From: Herbaspirillum sp. WKF16
Lineage (GTDB): Bacteria; Pseudomonadota; Gammaproteobacteria; Burkholderiales; Burkholderiaceae_D
Assembly: GCF_028993615.1 (NCBI RefSeq)
Contig: NZ_CP118632.1
Coordinates: 4,898,001-4,962,000, forward strand
Direction: 5' to 3'
DNA length: 64,000 nucleotides
A model generated the notes under the pieces. That model saw only the letters and a program-made list of their open reading frames with translations, was not told the origin of the DNA and made no database searches. Below are positions 25,600-34,511 of this stretch, piece after piece (positions within the stretch are counted from its first letter, which is position 1; the number at the start of each line of letters is the position of its first letter). The translations under genes were made by a program, and so were the position numbers.

Positions 25600-26169
25600 A
25601 TGTTTTCGTACCAAGATCAGTTTTCCGCCGCCACCAAGTCCAACCTGCAGGCCCAGCTGGACCTGATCAACACCCTGACCGCCAAGGCCTTCGAAGGCGT
25701 CGAGAAGATCGTCGAGCTGAACCTGTCGGCCACCAAGGCCACGCTGGAAGAAGCCGCCGCCTCGGCCAAGCAGCTGGCCTCGGCCAAGGATCCCCAAGAA
25801 CTGCTGGCGCTGGCCGCCGCGCAAGCCCAGCCGGGCGCCGACAAGGCCACCGCCTACGGCCGTCACCTGGCCAGCATCGTGTCCTCGACCCAGGCCGAGT
25901 TCACCAAGGCCGCCGAAGCCCAGATCGCCGACACCAGCCGCAAGCTGTCGTCGCTGATCGACGAAATCAGCAAGAACGCGCCCCCGGGTTCGGAACAGGC
26001 CGTGTCGCTGCTGAAGGCGACCCTGACCAACGCCAACGCCGCCTACGAGCAACTGTCGAAGAACTCGAAGCAAGCCGTGGAAACCCTGGAAGCCAACCTC
26101 TCCAACGCGACCAAGCAATTCACCGCCGCCGCCGAGAAGGCAACCGCCGCCACCCGCGCCAAGAAGTAA
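25600..26169 (+). CDS. phaP: phasin (polyhydroxyalkanoate granule-associated protein)
   Basis: A 189-residue, Ala-, Lys- and Glu-rich amphipathic helical protein matching the phasin family: MFSYQDQFSAATKSNLQAQLDLINTLTAKAFEGVEKIVELNL near the N-terminus, followed by long helical stretches. It coats polyhydroxybutyrate granules. The ATG at 25600 is 6 nt after AAGGAG. A strong promoter with PhaR-like sites lies upstream and an intrinsic terminator downstream, so it is a single-gene unit. No PHB synthase lies in the window; the genes may be elsewhere. Confidence 0.93.
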   Translation: MFSYQDQFSAATKSNLQAQLDLINTLTAKAFEGVEKIVELNLSATKATLEEAAASAKQLASAKDPQELLALAAAQAQPGADKATAYGRHLASIVSSTQAEFTKAAEAQIADTSRKLSSLIDEISKNAPPGSEQAVSLLKATLTNANAAYEQLSKNSKQAVETLEANLSNATKQFTAAAEKATAATRAKK

Positions 26170-26200
26170 TCGGCGCAGCATAACTGGGCAAGGCAAACGA

Positions 26201-26234
26201 AAAAGGCCGCTACGGGAAACCGTAGCGGCCTTTT
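26201..26234. terminator. intrinsic terminator after phaP
   Basis: A 15-bp near-perfect stem (AAAAGGCCGCTACGG with its complement) closed by a GAAA loop and followed by TTTTGCTTTTTT on the plus strand. It lies 31 bp after the phasin stop. It also could serve the convergent gene ending at 26284. Confidence 0.9.
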
Positions 26235-26283
26235 GCTTTTTTACTTGCCGCTCATCGCTGCACGAGCCGCCGGCGGCATTGCG

Positions 26284-27900
26284 TCAGTGGCGGCCGGACT
26301 CGGCAATGATGTCCAGCGCCAGCGCCTCGGCCACGCGGATGCCGTCGATGGCCGCCGACATGATGCCGCCGGCGTAGCCCGCGCCCTCGCCGGCCGGATA
26401 CAGGCCGCGGGTGTTGAGGCTTTGCAGGGTCTGGTCGTCGCGCTTGATGCGGATCGGCGAGGAGGTGCGGGTCTCGATGCCGGTCAGCACGGCGTCGTGC
26501 ATGGAATAGCCGCGGATCTGCTTGTCGAAGGCCGGCAGCGCCTCGCGGATGGCGTCGATGGCGTACTTGGGCAGCGAGGGATTGAGGTCGCCCCACTTCA
26601 CGCCCGGCTTGTAGGACGGCTCCACGCTCGCCTGCGCGGTCGACGGCCGGTTGGCGATGAAGTCGCCCACCAGCTGGGCCGGCGCGTCATAGTTGCCGCC
26701 GCCCAGCTCGTAGGCGCGGCTTTCCCACTCGCGCTGGAAGGCGATGCCGGCCAGCGGGTGGCCCGGATAGTCGGCCGGCGAGATGCCCACCACGATGCCG
26801 CTGTTGGCGTTGCGCTCGTTGCGCGAGTACTGGCTCATGCCGTTGGTGACCACGCGGCCCGGCTCGGAGGTCGCCGCCACCACGGTGCCGCCCGGGCACA
26901 TGCAGAAGCTATAGACCGAACGGCCGTTGGAGGCGTGGTGCACCAGCTTGTAGTCGGCCGCGCCCAGGATCGGGTGGCCGGCGCTGGGGCCGAAGCGGCA
27001 CTTGTCGATCAGCGACTGGGGATGCTCGGCGCGAAAGCCGATCGAGAACGGCTTGGCCTCGATGTAGACGCCGCGCTCGTACAGCATCTCGAAGGTGTCG
27101 CGGGCGCTGTGGCCGATGGCCAGCACCACGTGGTCGGCCTCGATCTGCTCGCCGCCGGCCAGCGTCAGGCCGCGGATCTTGCCGTCCTCGATCCGCACGT
27201 CGTCGACCCGCTGCTCGAAGCGGAATTCGCCGCCCAGCTGCTCGATCTTGTCGCGCATCAACTGGATCATCTTGACCAGGCGGAAGGTGCCGATGTGCGG
27301 CTTGCTGACGTACATGATCTCCGGCGGCGCATCGGCCGCGACGAACTCGGTGAGCACCTTGCGGCCGTAATGCTTGGGATCCTTCACCTGGCTGTACAGC
27401 TTGCCGTCGGAAAAGGTGCCGGCGCCGCCCTCGCCGAACTGCACGTTGGACTCGGGCTTGAGCTCGCGCTGGCGCCACAGGCCCCAGGTGTCCTTGGTGC
27501 GTTCGCGCACGGTCTTGCCGCGCTCCAGGATGATCGGGTTGAAGCCCATCTCGGCCAGCAGCAGCGCGGCGAACAGGCCGCAGGGGCCGAAGCCGATCAC
27601 CACCGGGCGCTTCTTCAAGCCGGCCGGCGCGCGGCCGACGAAGTGGTAGCCGGTGTCGGGAGTGGGGCCGACGTTGGTCTTCTTCCGGTTGCGCTCCAGC
27701 ACCCGCGCCTCGTCCTTGACTTCGACGTCCAGCGTGTAGGTGAGGATGATGCCGCTCTTCTTGCGCGCGTCGTAGCTGCGGCGGAACGGGGTGAACGAGA
27801 CCAGCTCGTCGGCGGTGATGCCCAGCCGCTCCAGGATGGCGGCGTTCAGGTCGTCTTCCGTGTGATCCAGCGGAAGGAATAGCTCGTTGATGCGCAGCAT
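26284..27900 (-). CDS. FAD-dependent dehydrogenase of the COG2509 group
   Basis: A 538-residue flavoprotein. A short N-terminal domain (about 1-100, beginning MLRINELFLPLDH and including the FRRSYDARKKSGIILTYTLD segment) precedes a Rossmann FAD loop (VVIGFGPCGLFAALLLAEMGF). Later marks are GGAGTFSDGKL and the C-terminal GLYPAGEGAGYAGGIMSAA. Members are oxidoreductases of unknown substrate, sometimes called BFD-like or geranylgeranyl-reductase-like. The true start is 27900; a frame open to 28158 runs into intergenic DNA and the divergent promoter. It diverges from a MarR-GNAT gene. Confidence 0.83.
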   Translation of the reverse strand: MLRINELFLPLDHTEDDLNAAILERLGITADELVSFTPFRRSYDARKKSGIILTYTLDVEVKDEARVLERNRKKTNVGPTPDTGYHFVGRAPAGLKKRPVVIGFGPCGLFAALLLAEMGFNPIILERGKTVRERTKDTWGLWRQRELKPESNVQFGEGGAGTFSDGKLYSQVKDPKHYGRKVLTEFVAADAPPEIMYVSKPHIGTFRLVKMIQLMRDKIEQLGGEFRFEQRVDDVRIEDGKIRGLTLAGGEQIEADHVVLAIGHSARDTFEMLYERGVYIEAKPFSIGFRAEHPQSLIDKCRFGPSAGHPILGAADYKLVHHASNGRSVYSFCMCPGGTVVAATSEPGRVVTNGMSQYSRNERNANSGIVVGISPADYPGHPLAGIAFQREWESRAYELGGGNYDAPAQLVGDFIANRPSTAQASVEPSYKPGVKWGDLNPSLPKYAIDAIREALPAFDKQIRGYSMHDAVLTGIETRTSSPIRIKRDDQTLQSLNTRGLYPAGEGAGYAGGIMSAAIDGIRVAEALALDIIAESGRH

Positions 27901-28108
27901 GTGCGGGGACTTTCTCAGGCTCAGGATGTGCGGGACTGCGCGGCCCGGACGATCCGGCCCTCCTCCGGCGCATGGCGTGCGTACGGGACGGGGGCGCTGG
28001 CGGACGGAAAAACCCGACGGGCTGCGCGAAAGCCGCCATTTTACTCCAGCCGGGGCGGCCAGCCCAGCGCGGCGCGGGTTGCAGCGGCGCGACAACGGCC
28101 GCAAACCA

Positions 28109-28162
28109 GTTGCGCATCGCAAGCAGTTGACGGTAAATTGGTTGTACATCGCAACCATTTGA
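28109..28162. promoter_or_regulatory. two direct-repeat operators upstream of the MarR-GNAT gene
   Basis: Two related 22-bp elements, at 28109-28130 and 28141-28162, share GTTG, the core CATCGCAA and a TTGA end. They are 32 bp apart from start to start, close to three helical turns, so proteins bound to them would sit on the same DNA face. The second ends 10 bp before the ATG, overlapping the ribosome site. An operator used for autorepression fits MarR-family practice. The gap is also the promoter of the divergent FAD dehydrogenase (start 27900). Confidence 0.6.
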
Positions 28163-28172
28163 AGGAACCGAC

Positions 28173-29153
28173 ATGGACTTTGCCGGACTGGATGCCGCTC
28201 CGCGCGAGCAGACCATCCGCCAGCTGCGCGAGCTCTCGCGCAAGCTGGTGCGCGAGCTGGGCTTCATGCGCAGCACCCTGGCCGGCAGCGAGCTGGCGCC
28301 GTCGGCGGTGCACGCCATCATCGAGATCGGCCAGGCGCCCGGCATCCAGGCGCGCGACCTGGGCGAGCTGCTGTGCCTGGACAAGTCCAACACCAGCCGC
28401 CAGGCGGCCAGGCTGGAGTCGCTCGGCCTGCTGCGGCGCGCGGCGGTGGACGGCGACGGCCGCGGCTGGGGCCTGTTCCTCACCGAGGCCGGCCAGGCCT
28501 TGCGCCGGAAGATCGACAAGTTCGCCACCGACCAGGTCTCGGCCGCGCTCACGCGGCTGGTGCCGGAAGACCAGCAAGGCCTGGTGCGCGCGCTGGCGCT
28601 GTATTCGGACGCGCTGGCGCGCGACAACCCCAACATGGCGCCGCGCCCGGCCGCCGGCGCCGAGGCCGGGGCCCTCCGCCAGGGCTACCTGCCGGGCTGC
28701 ATCGGCGACATCGCCGGCCTGCACGCGCGCTACTACGCGGCCACGGCCGGCTTCGGCGCTTACTTCGAAGACAAGGTGGCCGGCGGCCTGGGCGCTTTCG
28801 TGCAGGCGCTGCCGGCGGCCGGCAAGGAAATCTGGATGCATGTGGAACAGGGACGCGCGCTCGCCTCGATCGCCATCGACGGCGACCTGGAACGCGGCGT
28901 GGCGCACCTGCGCTGGTTCATCGTCGACGACAGCCTGCGCGGCGGCGGCGTGGGCCGCGCGCTGCTGCAGCGGGCCATGGACTTCGTCGACGGCCACGGC
29001 TTCGAGACCTACCTCTGGACCTTCCAGGGCCTGCAGGCCGCGCGCCATCTCTACGAGTCGGCCGGCTTCACGCTGGCCGAGGAGGCGCCCGGCGAGCAAT
29101 GGGGCGCGCGCGTGGTGGAGCAGCGCTTCGTGCGGGCGGCCCGCCAGCGCTGA
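28173..29153 (+). CDS. MarR-type regulator fused to a GNAT acetyltransferase domain
   Basis: 326 residues in two domains: a winged helix-turn-helix MarR domain (about 14-150, with SASELAPSAVH-like dimer region and LGELLCLDKSNTSRQAARLESLGLLRR recognition region) and a GNAT domain (about 165-320; acetyl-CoA loop DDSLRGGGVGRALLQRAMDF, then EQWGARVVEQRF). Known fusions of this shape act as regulators or modify small ligands or proteins. ATG 28173 is preceded by GAAGGAA. Direct-repeat operators lie just upstream. It diverges from the FAD dehydrogenase, which may be its target (inference). Confidence 0.88.
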   Translation: MDFAGLDAAPREQTIRQLRELSRKLVRELGFMRSTLAGSELAPSAVHAIIEIGQAPGIQARDLGELLCLDKSNTSRQAARLESLGLLRRAAVDGDGRGWGLFLTEAGQALRRKIDKFATDQVSAALTRLVPEDQQGLVRALALYSDALARDNPNMAPRPAAGAEAGALRQGYLPGCIGDIAGLHARYYAATAGFGAYFEDKVAGGLGAFVQALPAAGKEIWMHVEQGRALASIAIDGDLERGVAHLRWFIVDDSLRGGGVGRALLQRAMDFVDGHGFETYLWTFQGLQAARHLYESAGFTLAEEAPGEQWGARVVEQRFVRAARQR

Positions 29154-29168
29154 ACGGCGGGCCAGCGC

Positions 29169-30368
29169 TCAGAAGCCGGTCGCGTGTTCGTCCGGATAGG
29201 CCATGCGCGCCGCGCGCCGGGAACAGGCTTCCCAACCGGCCACCAGCGCCAGCACGGCGGTCGACAGGCCGCTGACCATCAGCAGGTCGGTCAGCAGCGA
29301 GAGCGGCGCCAGCCCCGCCAGCAGCGCCAGGCCGGCCACGTGCGAGAGGGGGAAGCGGCGATACACGATCTGCTTGTAGATGCCGTTGCCCAAGACGTAG
29401 AGCGCCGGCCCCAGGATCAGCACCGCCGCGTGCAGGGCGTCGATGCGCTGGTCGGGATGGGCGATCACCAGTTCGTTGCCGACCGCCGACAGGATCACGC
29501 CGGCCACGATGATCACGTGCACGTAGTGGAACCAGGCGCCGATGCGTCCGGGGTCGTCGGAGTGCACGATGGCTTCGCTGCCGTCCTTGCTGCTGGTGTC
29601 GAAATACATCCACCACATCGCCACCGCGCCCAGGAAGGTGACGGCGAAGGCGATCAGCACCGGCAGCTCCCACTCGTGCGCGTGCGCCAGGGTGGCGCCG
29701 GTCATCAGCAGGGTCTCGCCCAGGGCGACGATGACGAACAGCTGGCAGCGCTCGGCCAGGTGCCCGCCTTCGATGGTCCAGTCGCCGGTGCGCGAGCGGC
29801 CCATGCCGGGCAACCAGAAGCCGGTCATCGGCGAGACGTACTCGCAGGCCACGGCGGCGATCCACAAACCCAGCCGGTACTGCGGCAGCAGGCCGCCGGC
29901 GATCCACAGCGCCGCCGAGATCGACAGCCAGCCCAGCATGCGCCGGAAGTTGGCCGCCAGCTCATGCTCGCGCCCCAGGCTGGCCAGCACCGCCGCCGTA
30001 CGCCCGACCTGGATCGCGGCGTAGGTGGCGGCGAACACCAGGGCGCGCTCGCCGAAGGCCTCCGGCAGCGCCGCCGCCATCACCAGGCCGACCAGCATGA
30101 TGCCAAACAGCAGGCAGCGCACGGGCAGCGCTTCCGGGTCGAACCAGTTGGTGACCCAGGCGGTGTACTGCCACGCAAGCCACACCGCGAACCACAGCAC
30201 CAGGGTCTGGATCGCGCCTTCGGGCGTCAGCTTTTCCAGCAGGCTGTGCGAGAGCTGGGTGACGGCGAAGACGTAGATCAGGTCGAAGAACAGCTCGACG
30301 AAGGAGACGCGGGCCTCATGGCCGTCGCGCACGCGCAGCAGGGAGCTTGAGCGGAGAGAGTGGTTCAT
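29169..30368 (-). CDS. LtrA-like (low-temperature requirement A) membrane protein
   Basis: A 399-residue inner-membrane protein with about ten or eleven hydrophobic helices. The N-terminal VSFVELFFDLIYVFAVTQLSHSLLEKL is the hallmark of the LtrA family, followed by WQYTAWVTNWFDPEALPVRCLLF and the RCQLFVIVALGETLL segment. The function is unknown; LtrA was linked to growth in the cold in Listeria. The start MNHSLRSS at 30368 is used because the longer frame to 30449 has no family match. Its stop is 15 bp from the MarR-GNAT stop; the genes are convergent. Confidence 0.88.
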   Translation of the reverse strand: MNHSLRSSSLLRVRDGHEARVSFVELFFDLIYVFAVTQLSHSLLEKLTPEGAIQTLVLWFAVWLAWQYTAWVTNWFDPEALPVRCLLFGIMLVGLVMAAALPEAFGERALVFAATYAAIQVGRTAAVLASLGREHELAANFRRMLGWLSISAALWIAGGLLPQYRLGLWIAAVACEYVSPMTGFWLPGMGRSRTGDWTIEGGHLAERCQLFVIVALGETLLMTGATLAHAHEWELPVLIAFAVTFLGAVAMWWMYFDTSSKDGSEAIVHSDDPGRIGAWFHYVHVIIVAGVILSAVGNELVIAHPDQRIDALHAAVLILGPALYVLGNGIYKQIVYRRFPLSHVAGLALLAGLAPLSLLTDLLMVSGLSTAVLALVAGWEACSRRAARMAYPDEHATGF

Positions 30369-30577
30369 GGCGCGGTTCCGGGAAAGGCGCCCGGCGCCAG
30401 GGGCGGCGCGCGGAGCTGGTTGCGACGGTTCTCGAAGTTTCTCGAACATCGTCGCATGCAGCGCCCCGCGTCAACAATATCGGGGCCGGGGGTTTCGCGC
30501 ATTTTTGGCGTGGGTGCGGCAAATCGGCAACGCGGGCGGCGGTGAGACGCAACCAAGGCCACCGGGTCCCGGCGTCA

Positions 30578-32536
30578 TTACCGATCGTCGTCCGAAGCGA
30601 CACCCGTCGCCGCGCCCTTGACCGCAAACCGCCCGGGATCCACCGCCGCCAGCAGATCGCGCGGCAACGGCAAGGGTTCGCGCTCCAGCGAGGCGGCCAG
30701 CAATTCGGCCATGAGCGGCGCCCAGATCAGCCCGCGCGAGGCGTAACCGAGCAAGCCGTACAGGCCGGGGTGGCGTGTCACGCCATCCAGCCGCGCCGCC
30801 GCGGCCGCTTCCATGTCCGGCAAGCCGCCCACCAGCGGCAGGCGGTCGGGGGCGATGCAGCGGAAACCGACCCGGCCTTGCAGTTGCGCATCGGTGGTCG
30901 ATGGCATGGTGTAGCGCCCATCGATATCCGGCAACATGTGTCGCAGCCGCTCCAGGTTCTCGACGTGGCTGGCCTCACGCAAGCCGGTGTCGTCGTCGCG
31001 GTCGTAGCTGGCGCCCATGCAGATGCGGCCTTGATATGGCCGGGTCAGGTAACCGTCGCCGCACAGAGCCACCGGCAAGGCCGGAAAATCTTGCGCCGGC
31101 AGGTGAGTGACCTGGCCACGCACGGCGTTCAGCGGCAAGGCCGCGCTTTGCGCCAACACGCGCGCTTGGGCGCCGGCGGCCAGGATCACGATCGGCGCCT
31201 GGGCGATTGTCCTGCCCTCGCCGTCCAGCGCCAGCCAATCCTCGCCTTCGCGGCGCAGCGCTGTCACCGTGCGATTGAAATGCGCCGCGACCTCGCCCTG
31301 CGCGCGCGCCGCCGCCAGCAGGCGCCGGCAGACCGAAGGCGGATTGAGCCAGCCGGCCTCGGGGAAGAAGTAGCCTCCGCCCATGGTCGGCATGCCCAGC
31401 AGCGCCTCGGTCTCGGCCGCGCTCATCCAGCGTGCGTAGCGCGCCGGGTAATCCCATTCCAACGCGCCCTGCTCGAAGGACTGCGCCTGCCTGGCGTCGC
31501 GCCCGAACTGCAGGACGCCGCAGGTCTCGCCGGCGATGGCCGCGCCCTCATGCGTGCCGACGCCGCCCAGCAGCCGCAGGTGGCGTGCGGCGAACAGGAA
31601 GGCGGCGCGCGTCAGGCGCGCCAGCGGGCTGTCGTCGCGCGCCAGCGCCGGCATGAACAGGCCGCCGTGGTTGCCCGAAGCGCGCGTGGCGACCTCGGGG
31701 CCGGCATCGATCAGGTCGATGCGCCAGCCGCGCGCGGCCAACCGTTCGGCGACGGCGGCGCCGGCCAGCCCGGCGCCGATCACCAGCGCGTGACGCGCAT
31801 GGGACGTGCGGCGCGCCAGCGGCGTGTCGGCCGCGGCCACGTGCGAGGGCGGACGGCCCCAGCCGGGGGCGTAGCGCATGGCCAGCGCGCCGGCCGCCGC
31901 TTGCCCGGCGAACCCGACCTGGCGCAGCGCCGCCATCGTCGCTTCGCCGTCGAACACCAGCGCGCGCGCGCCGGTCCAGGCCAGGCGCGCCAGGCGCTTG
32001 CACGCGTGCGGGTTCCAGTCGGAAGCGGCCGCATCGAAATCCTGCTGGCGGCCGTGCAGGTAGAACAGGTCGGCCGGCGCTTCCAGCCTCGCCAGCTCTT
32101 CATCCAGCGCGCCGAACACCACGGTCAGCGTGACCCGCCCGTCGTCCAGCAGCAGGCGATGCGTCCCCGGCAGCAGCGGCGGCCAGGCTTGCCGCAATTG
32201 CGCCGCGCGGGCGTCCAGGCCGGGCCAGCCGGCATGCGCGGCCGCCAACTGTTGCACGGTGCAGGGATGCGGCTGGATGGCGACGTAATGCAGGCGCTGA
32301 GCGCCGCCCTGCCCGCGCTGCTCCTCGAATTGCGTCCAGGTCTGCAGGAAGGCCAGCCCGGCGCCGAAATGCAGGTCCAGCACCGCCGCCCTCTCCTGCT
32401 CGCGCAGGCAGGCGCGCAAGGCGGAGCCGGGCGCCGCCAGCAAACCGCGCATGAAGGCGGCGTCGCCCGCGGCCGGATCGGTGCGCCAGGCGGCCAGCAG
32501 TTCGTCGGAAGCGGGATGGATGGGGCGAGCGGGCAT
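30578..32536 (-). CDS. mnmC: MnmC bifunctional tRNA-modifying enzyme with a degenerate methyltransferase half
   Basis: A 652-residue MnmC-like protein, which finishes 5-methylaminomethyl-2-thiouridine at tRNA position 34. The C-terminal part (about 245-630) is a good FAD oxidoreductase domain with VIGAGLAG (252-259). The N-terminal methyltransferase part looks eroded: HFGAG (56-60) replaces the ETGFGxG SAM-binding motif, and FYLHG (158-162) replaces the FLDGFxPxxNP segment that carries a catalytic Asp. WPPLLPGTHRLLLDDGRVTLTVVFG (about 118-142) shows it is the same family. Length matches normal MnmC. Inactivity of the half is my inference. Confidence 0.8.
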   Translation of the reverse strand: MPARPIHPASDELLAAWRTDPAAGDAAFMRGLLAAPGSALRACLREQERAAVLDLHFGAGLAFLQTWTQFEEQRGQGGAQRLHYVAIQPHPCTVQQLAAAHAGWPGLDARAAQLRQAWPPLLPGTHRLLLDDGRVTLTVVFGALDEELARLEAPADLFYLHGRQQDFDAAASDWNPHACKRLARLAWTGARALVFDGEATMAALRQVGFAGQAAAGALAMRYAPGWGRPPSHVAAADTPLARRTSHARHALVIGAGLAGAAVAERLAARGWRIDLIDAGPEVATRASGNHGGLFMPALARDDSPLARLTRAAFLFAARHLRLLGGVGTHEGAAIAGETCGVLQFGRDARQAQSFEQGALEWDYPARYARWMSAAETEALLGMPTMGGGYFFPEAGWLNPPSVCRRLLAAARAQGEVAAHFNRTVTALRREGEDWLALDGEGRTIAQAPIVILAAGAQARVLAQSAALPLNAVRGQVTHLPAQDFPALPVALCGDGYLTRPYQGRICMGASYDRDDDTGLREASHVENLERLRHMLPDIDGRYTMPSTTDAQLQGRVGFRCIAPDRLPLVGGLPDMEAAAAARLDGVTRHPGLYGLLGYASRGLIWAPLMAELLAASLEREPLPLPRDLLAAVDPGRFAVKGAATGVASDDDR

Positions 32537-32725
32537 AGGAACAGAAGCGGTAAAGTCGGATGAGGATCGGGGCCGGAGGCAACGGCCGCCATTCTACGCC
32601 GCCCCCATGCGCCGGCCTTGCGCCTTGACAAAGCTGCGGCGCAGCAATAATCTGCATACAGAACACGAAAGCTGATTTCATGGCCTGACGCGCTTTCCAG
32701 CCCTCCTACTCTTTACCCGCAACCC

Positions 32726-33430
32726 ATGTACAAAATCGACGCCCCGGCGCAACTGATCGAGCAGGTCTACCACGCCATCCTGGATGCGATCTGCTCGGGC
32801 ACGCTGGCGCCCAATGAAAAGATCACCCAGGAGGGCCTGGCCGAGCAGCTCGGCGTATCGCGCCAGCCCATCCTGCAGGCCTTCCAGCTGTTGAAGCGCC
32901 AGGGTTTCATCGAGGAAGCCGGGCGCAAGGGCGTGGCGGTCACCGCGCTCGACCCGCGCAAGCTGATGCAGCTCTACCAGGTGCGCTCGGTGCTGGACGG
33001 CCTGGCCGCGCGCGAAACCGCCGAGCGCTGGAAGGCCGACGGCGACCTGCGCGGCGCCGGCGAACGCGAGGGCCGCGCGCTGATCGAGGCCGGCCGCAAG
33101 CTCGCCGACATGAGCGACCTGTCGGCGCGCATCGTGGCCGACATGAACTTCCACCAGTTCATCTACCGCAGCTGCGGCAACCCCATGGTCGGCGAAACCA
33201 CCGCCATCCACTGGCACCACATCCGCCGCGCCATGGGCGCCATCCTCTCCTCCGACGTGCGCTCGCACATCGCGGTGTGGGATGAACACGCGGCCATCCT
33301 GCAGGCCATCGCCGAGGGCAAGCCGGCGGTGGCCGACAAGCTGGCGCGCCAGCATGCCGAGAGCGCCGCCGAGCACCTGGCGCGCGTGCTCACCGGCGAG
33401 CAATACGCCGGCAAGAGAAAGCAGGCCTGA
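32726..33430 (+). CDS. GntR-family transcriptional regulator (FadR/FCD type)
   Basis: A 234-residue regulator. A winged helix-turn-helix (about 10-75; ILDAICSGTLAPNEKITQEGLAEQLGVSRQPILQAFQLL) precedes an FCD helical domain (about 90-215) with its conserved Arg and metal-binding residues (MNFHQFIYRSCGNP; AILQAIAEGKPAVADKLARQHAE). Such regulators sense organic acids. It is divergent from mnmC and 57 bp before an AEC-type transporter gene, its likely target. The start at 32726 is the first in the frame; no strong ribosome site is seen. Confidence 0.88.
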   Translation: MYKIDAPAQLIEQVYHAILDAICSGTLAPNEKITQEGLAEQLGVSRQPILQAFQLLKRQGFIEEAGRKGVAVTALDPRKLMQLYQVRSVLDGLAARETAERWKADGDLRGAGEREGRALIEAGRKLADMSDLSARIVADMNFHQFIYRSCGNPMVGETTAIHWHHIRRAMGAILSSDVRSHIAVWDEHAAILQAIAEGKPAVADKLARQHAESAAEHLARVLTGEQYAGKRKQA

Positions 33431-33487
33431 CGCCTCCCGCGCCGGCTCCCGTTCCGCACCCACTTCCCAGGCGCAGCACGGCTGCGC

Positions 33488-34435
33488 ATGCCCTGCTCGA
33501 TGCTCGCCATCTTCAACATCGTCTTCCCGATCTTCTCGCTGATCTTCCTCGGCTGGATCTGCCGCAAGCGCAACATCCTCTCGGCCGGCGCCGCCAGCGA
33601 GCTGAACCGCTTCGTGATCTGGCTCGGGCTGCCGGCGCTGCTGTTCGATTCGATGTCGCGCCTGACCCCGGCCGACTTCGCCAACCTGCGCTTCATCGGC
33701 GTGTTCGCCGCCGGCGTGGCCATCGTGTTCCTGTTGACCGCCTGGATCCGGGTGCGCCAGCGCGCCGCGGCGCCCGACGTGATCATCGACAGCCTGGGCA
33801 CCTCCTACGCCAACGTCGGCTTCATCGGCATCCCGCTGTGCTACCTGGCCTTCGGCCACGACGGCCTGCCGCCGTCGGTGATCGCCATGGTGATGACGGC
33901 CTGCCTGCTGTTCGCGATCGCCATCGTGCTGCTGGAAACCTGCATCCACGCCCATGCCGGGCTGGGCCAGACCATCTCCAAGGTGGGCCGCTCGCTGCTG
34001 CGCAACCCGATCATGATCGCGCCGGTGGCCGGCATCGCGGTGGCGCTGACCGGGCTGCAGGTTCCCAGCGGCGTGCAGCAGCTGTTCAAGATCCTGGGCG
34101 GCGCCGCCAGCCCCTGCGCGCTGGTCTCGCTGGGCCTGTTCCTGGCGCTGCCGGTGAAGCACGGCCAGGGCGCGCCGGTGTCGCTGCTGGTAGCCTTCAA
34201 GCTGCTGCTGCAACCGGCGGTGACGGCGCTGCTGGCTTACTGGATCCTGCCGCTGCCGCGCCTGTGGGCCGACAGCGCGGTGCTGCTGGCGGCCATGCCG
34301 ATCGGCACCGGCCCCTTCATGCTGGCCGAGCTTTACCAGCGGGAGGTGGCGGGTATGTCGCGCGCGATCCTGATCTCGACCACACTGTCGCTGCCGACCA
34401 TCGCGCTGATCCTGGCCTGGATCGCCCACCGCTGA
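33488..34435 (+). CDS. AEC-family transporter (auxin efflux carrier / malonate permease type)
   Basis: A 315-residue inner-membrane protein with about ten helices in two halves (FNIVFPIFSLIFLGWICRKRNIL at the start; GTSYANVGFIGIPLCYLAFG, the family's first core motif; LRNPIMIAPVAGIAVAL; and TGPFMLAELYQREVAGMSRAILISTTLSL at the end). Relatives export or import small dicarboxylates. The start may be 33488 or 33500 (MLAIFNIVF); neither has a clear ribosome site. It is 57 bp downstream of the GntR regulator and followed by a terminator. Confidence 0.87.
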   Translation: MPCSMLAIFNIVFPIFSLIFLGWICRKRNILSAGAASELNRFVIWLGLPALLFDSMSRLTPADFANLRFIGVFAAGVAIVFLLTAWIRVRQRAAAPDVIIDSLGTSYANVGFIGIPLCYLAFGHDGLPPSVIAMVMTACLLFAIAIVLLETCIHAHAGLGQTISKVGRSLLRNPIMIAPVAGIAVALTGLQVPSGVQQLFKILGGAASPCALVSLGLFLALPVKHGQGAPVSLLVAFKLLLQPAVTALLAYWILPLPRLWADSAVLLAAMPIGTGPFMLAELYQREVAGMSRAILISTTLSLPTIALILAWIAHR

Positions 34436-34455
34436 CGCGGATTCGCCAAAAACGA

Positions 34456-34487
34456 AAAGGCCGGAGCGGCGACGCCGTCCGGCCTTT
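34456..34487. terminator. intrinsic terminator between AEC transporter and GGDEF-EAL genes
   Basis: The stem AAAGGCCGGA / TCCGGCCTTT with a GC-rich loop. The minus-strand reading is followed by TTTTCGTTTTT, so it serves the convergent GGDEF-EAL gene (stop 34512) best; the plus-strand reading has a weaker T-run. Confidence 0.75.
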
Positions 34488-34511
34488 CCCGATCTTCACC
34501 CTTCCCGCCCT

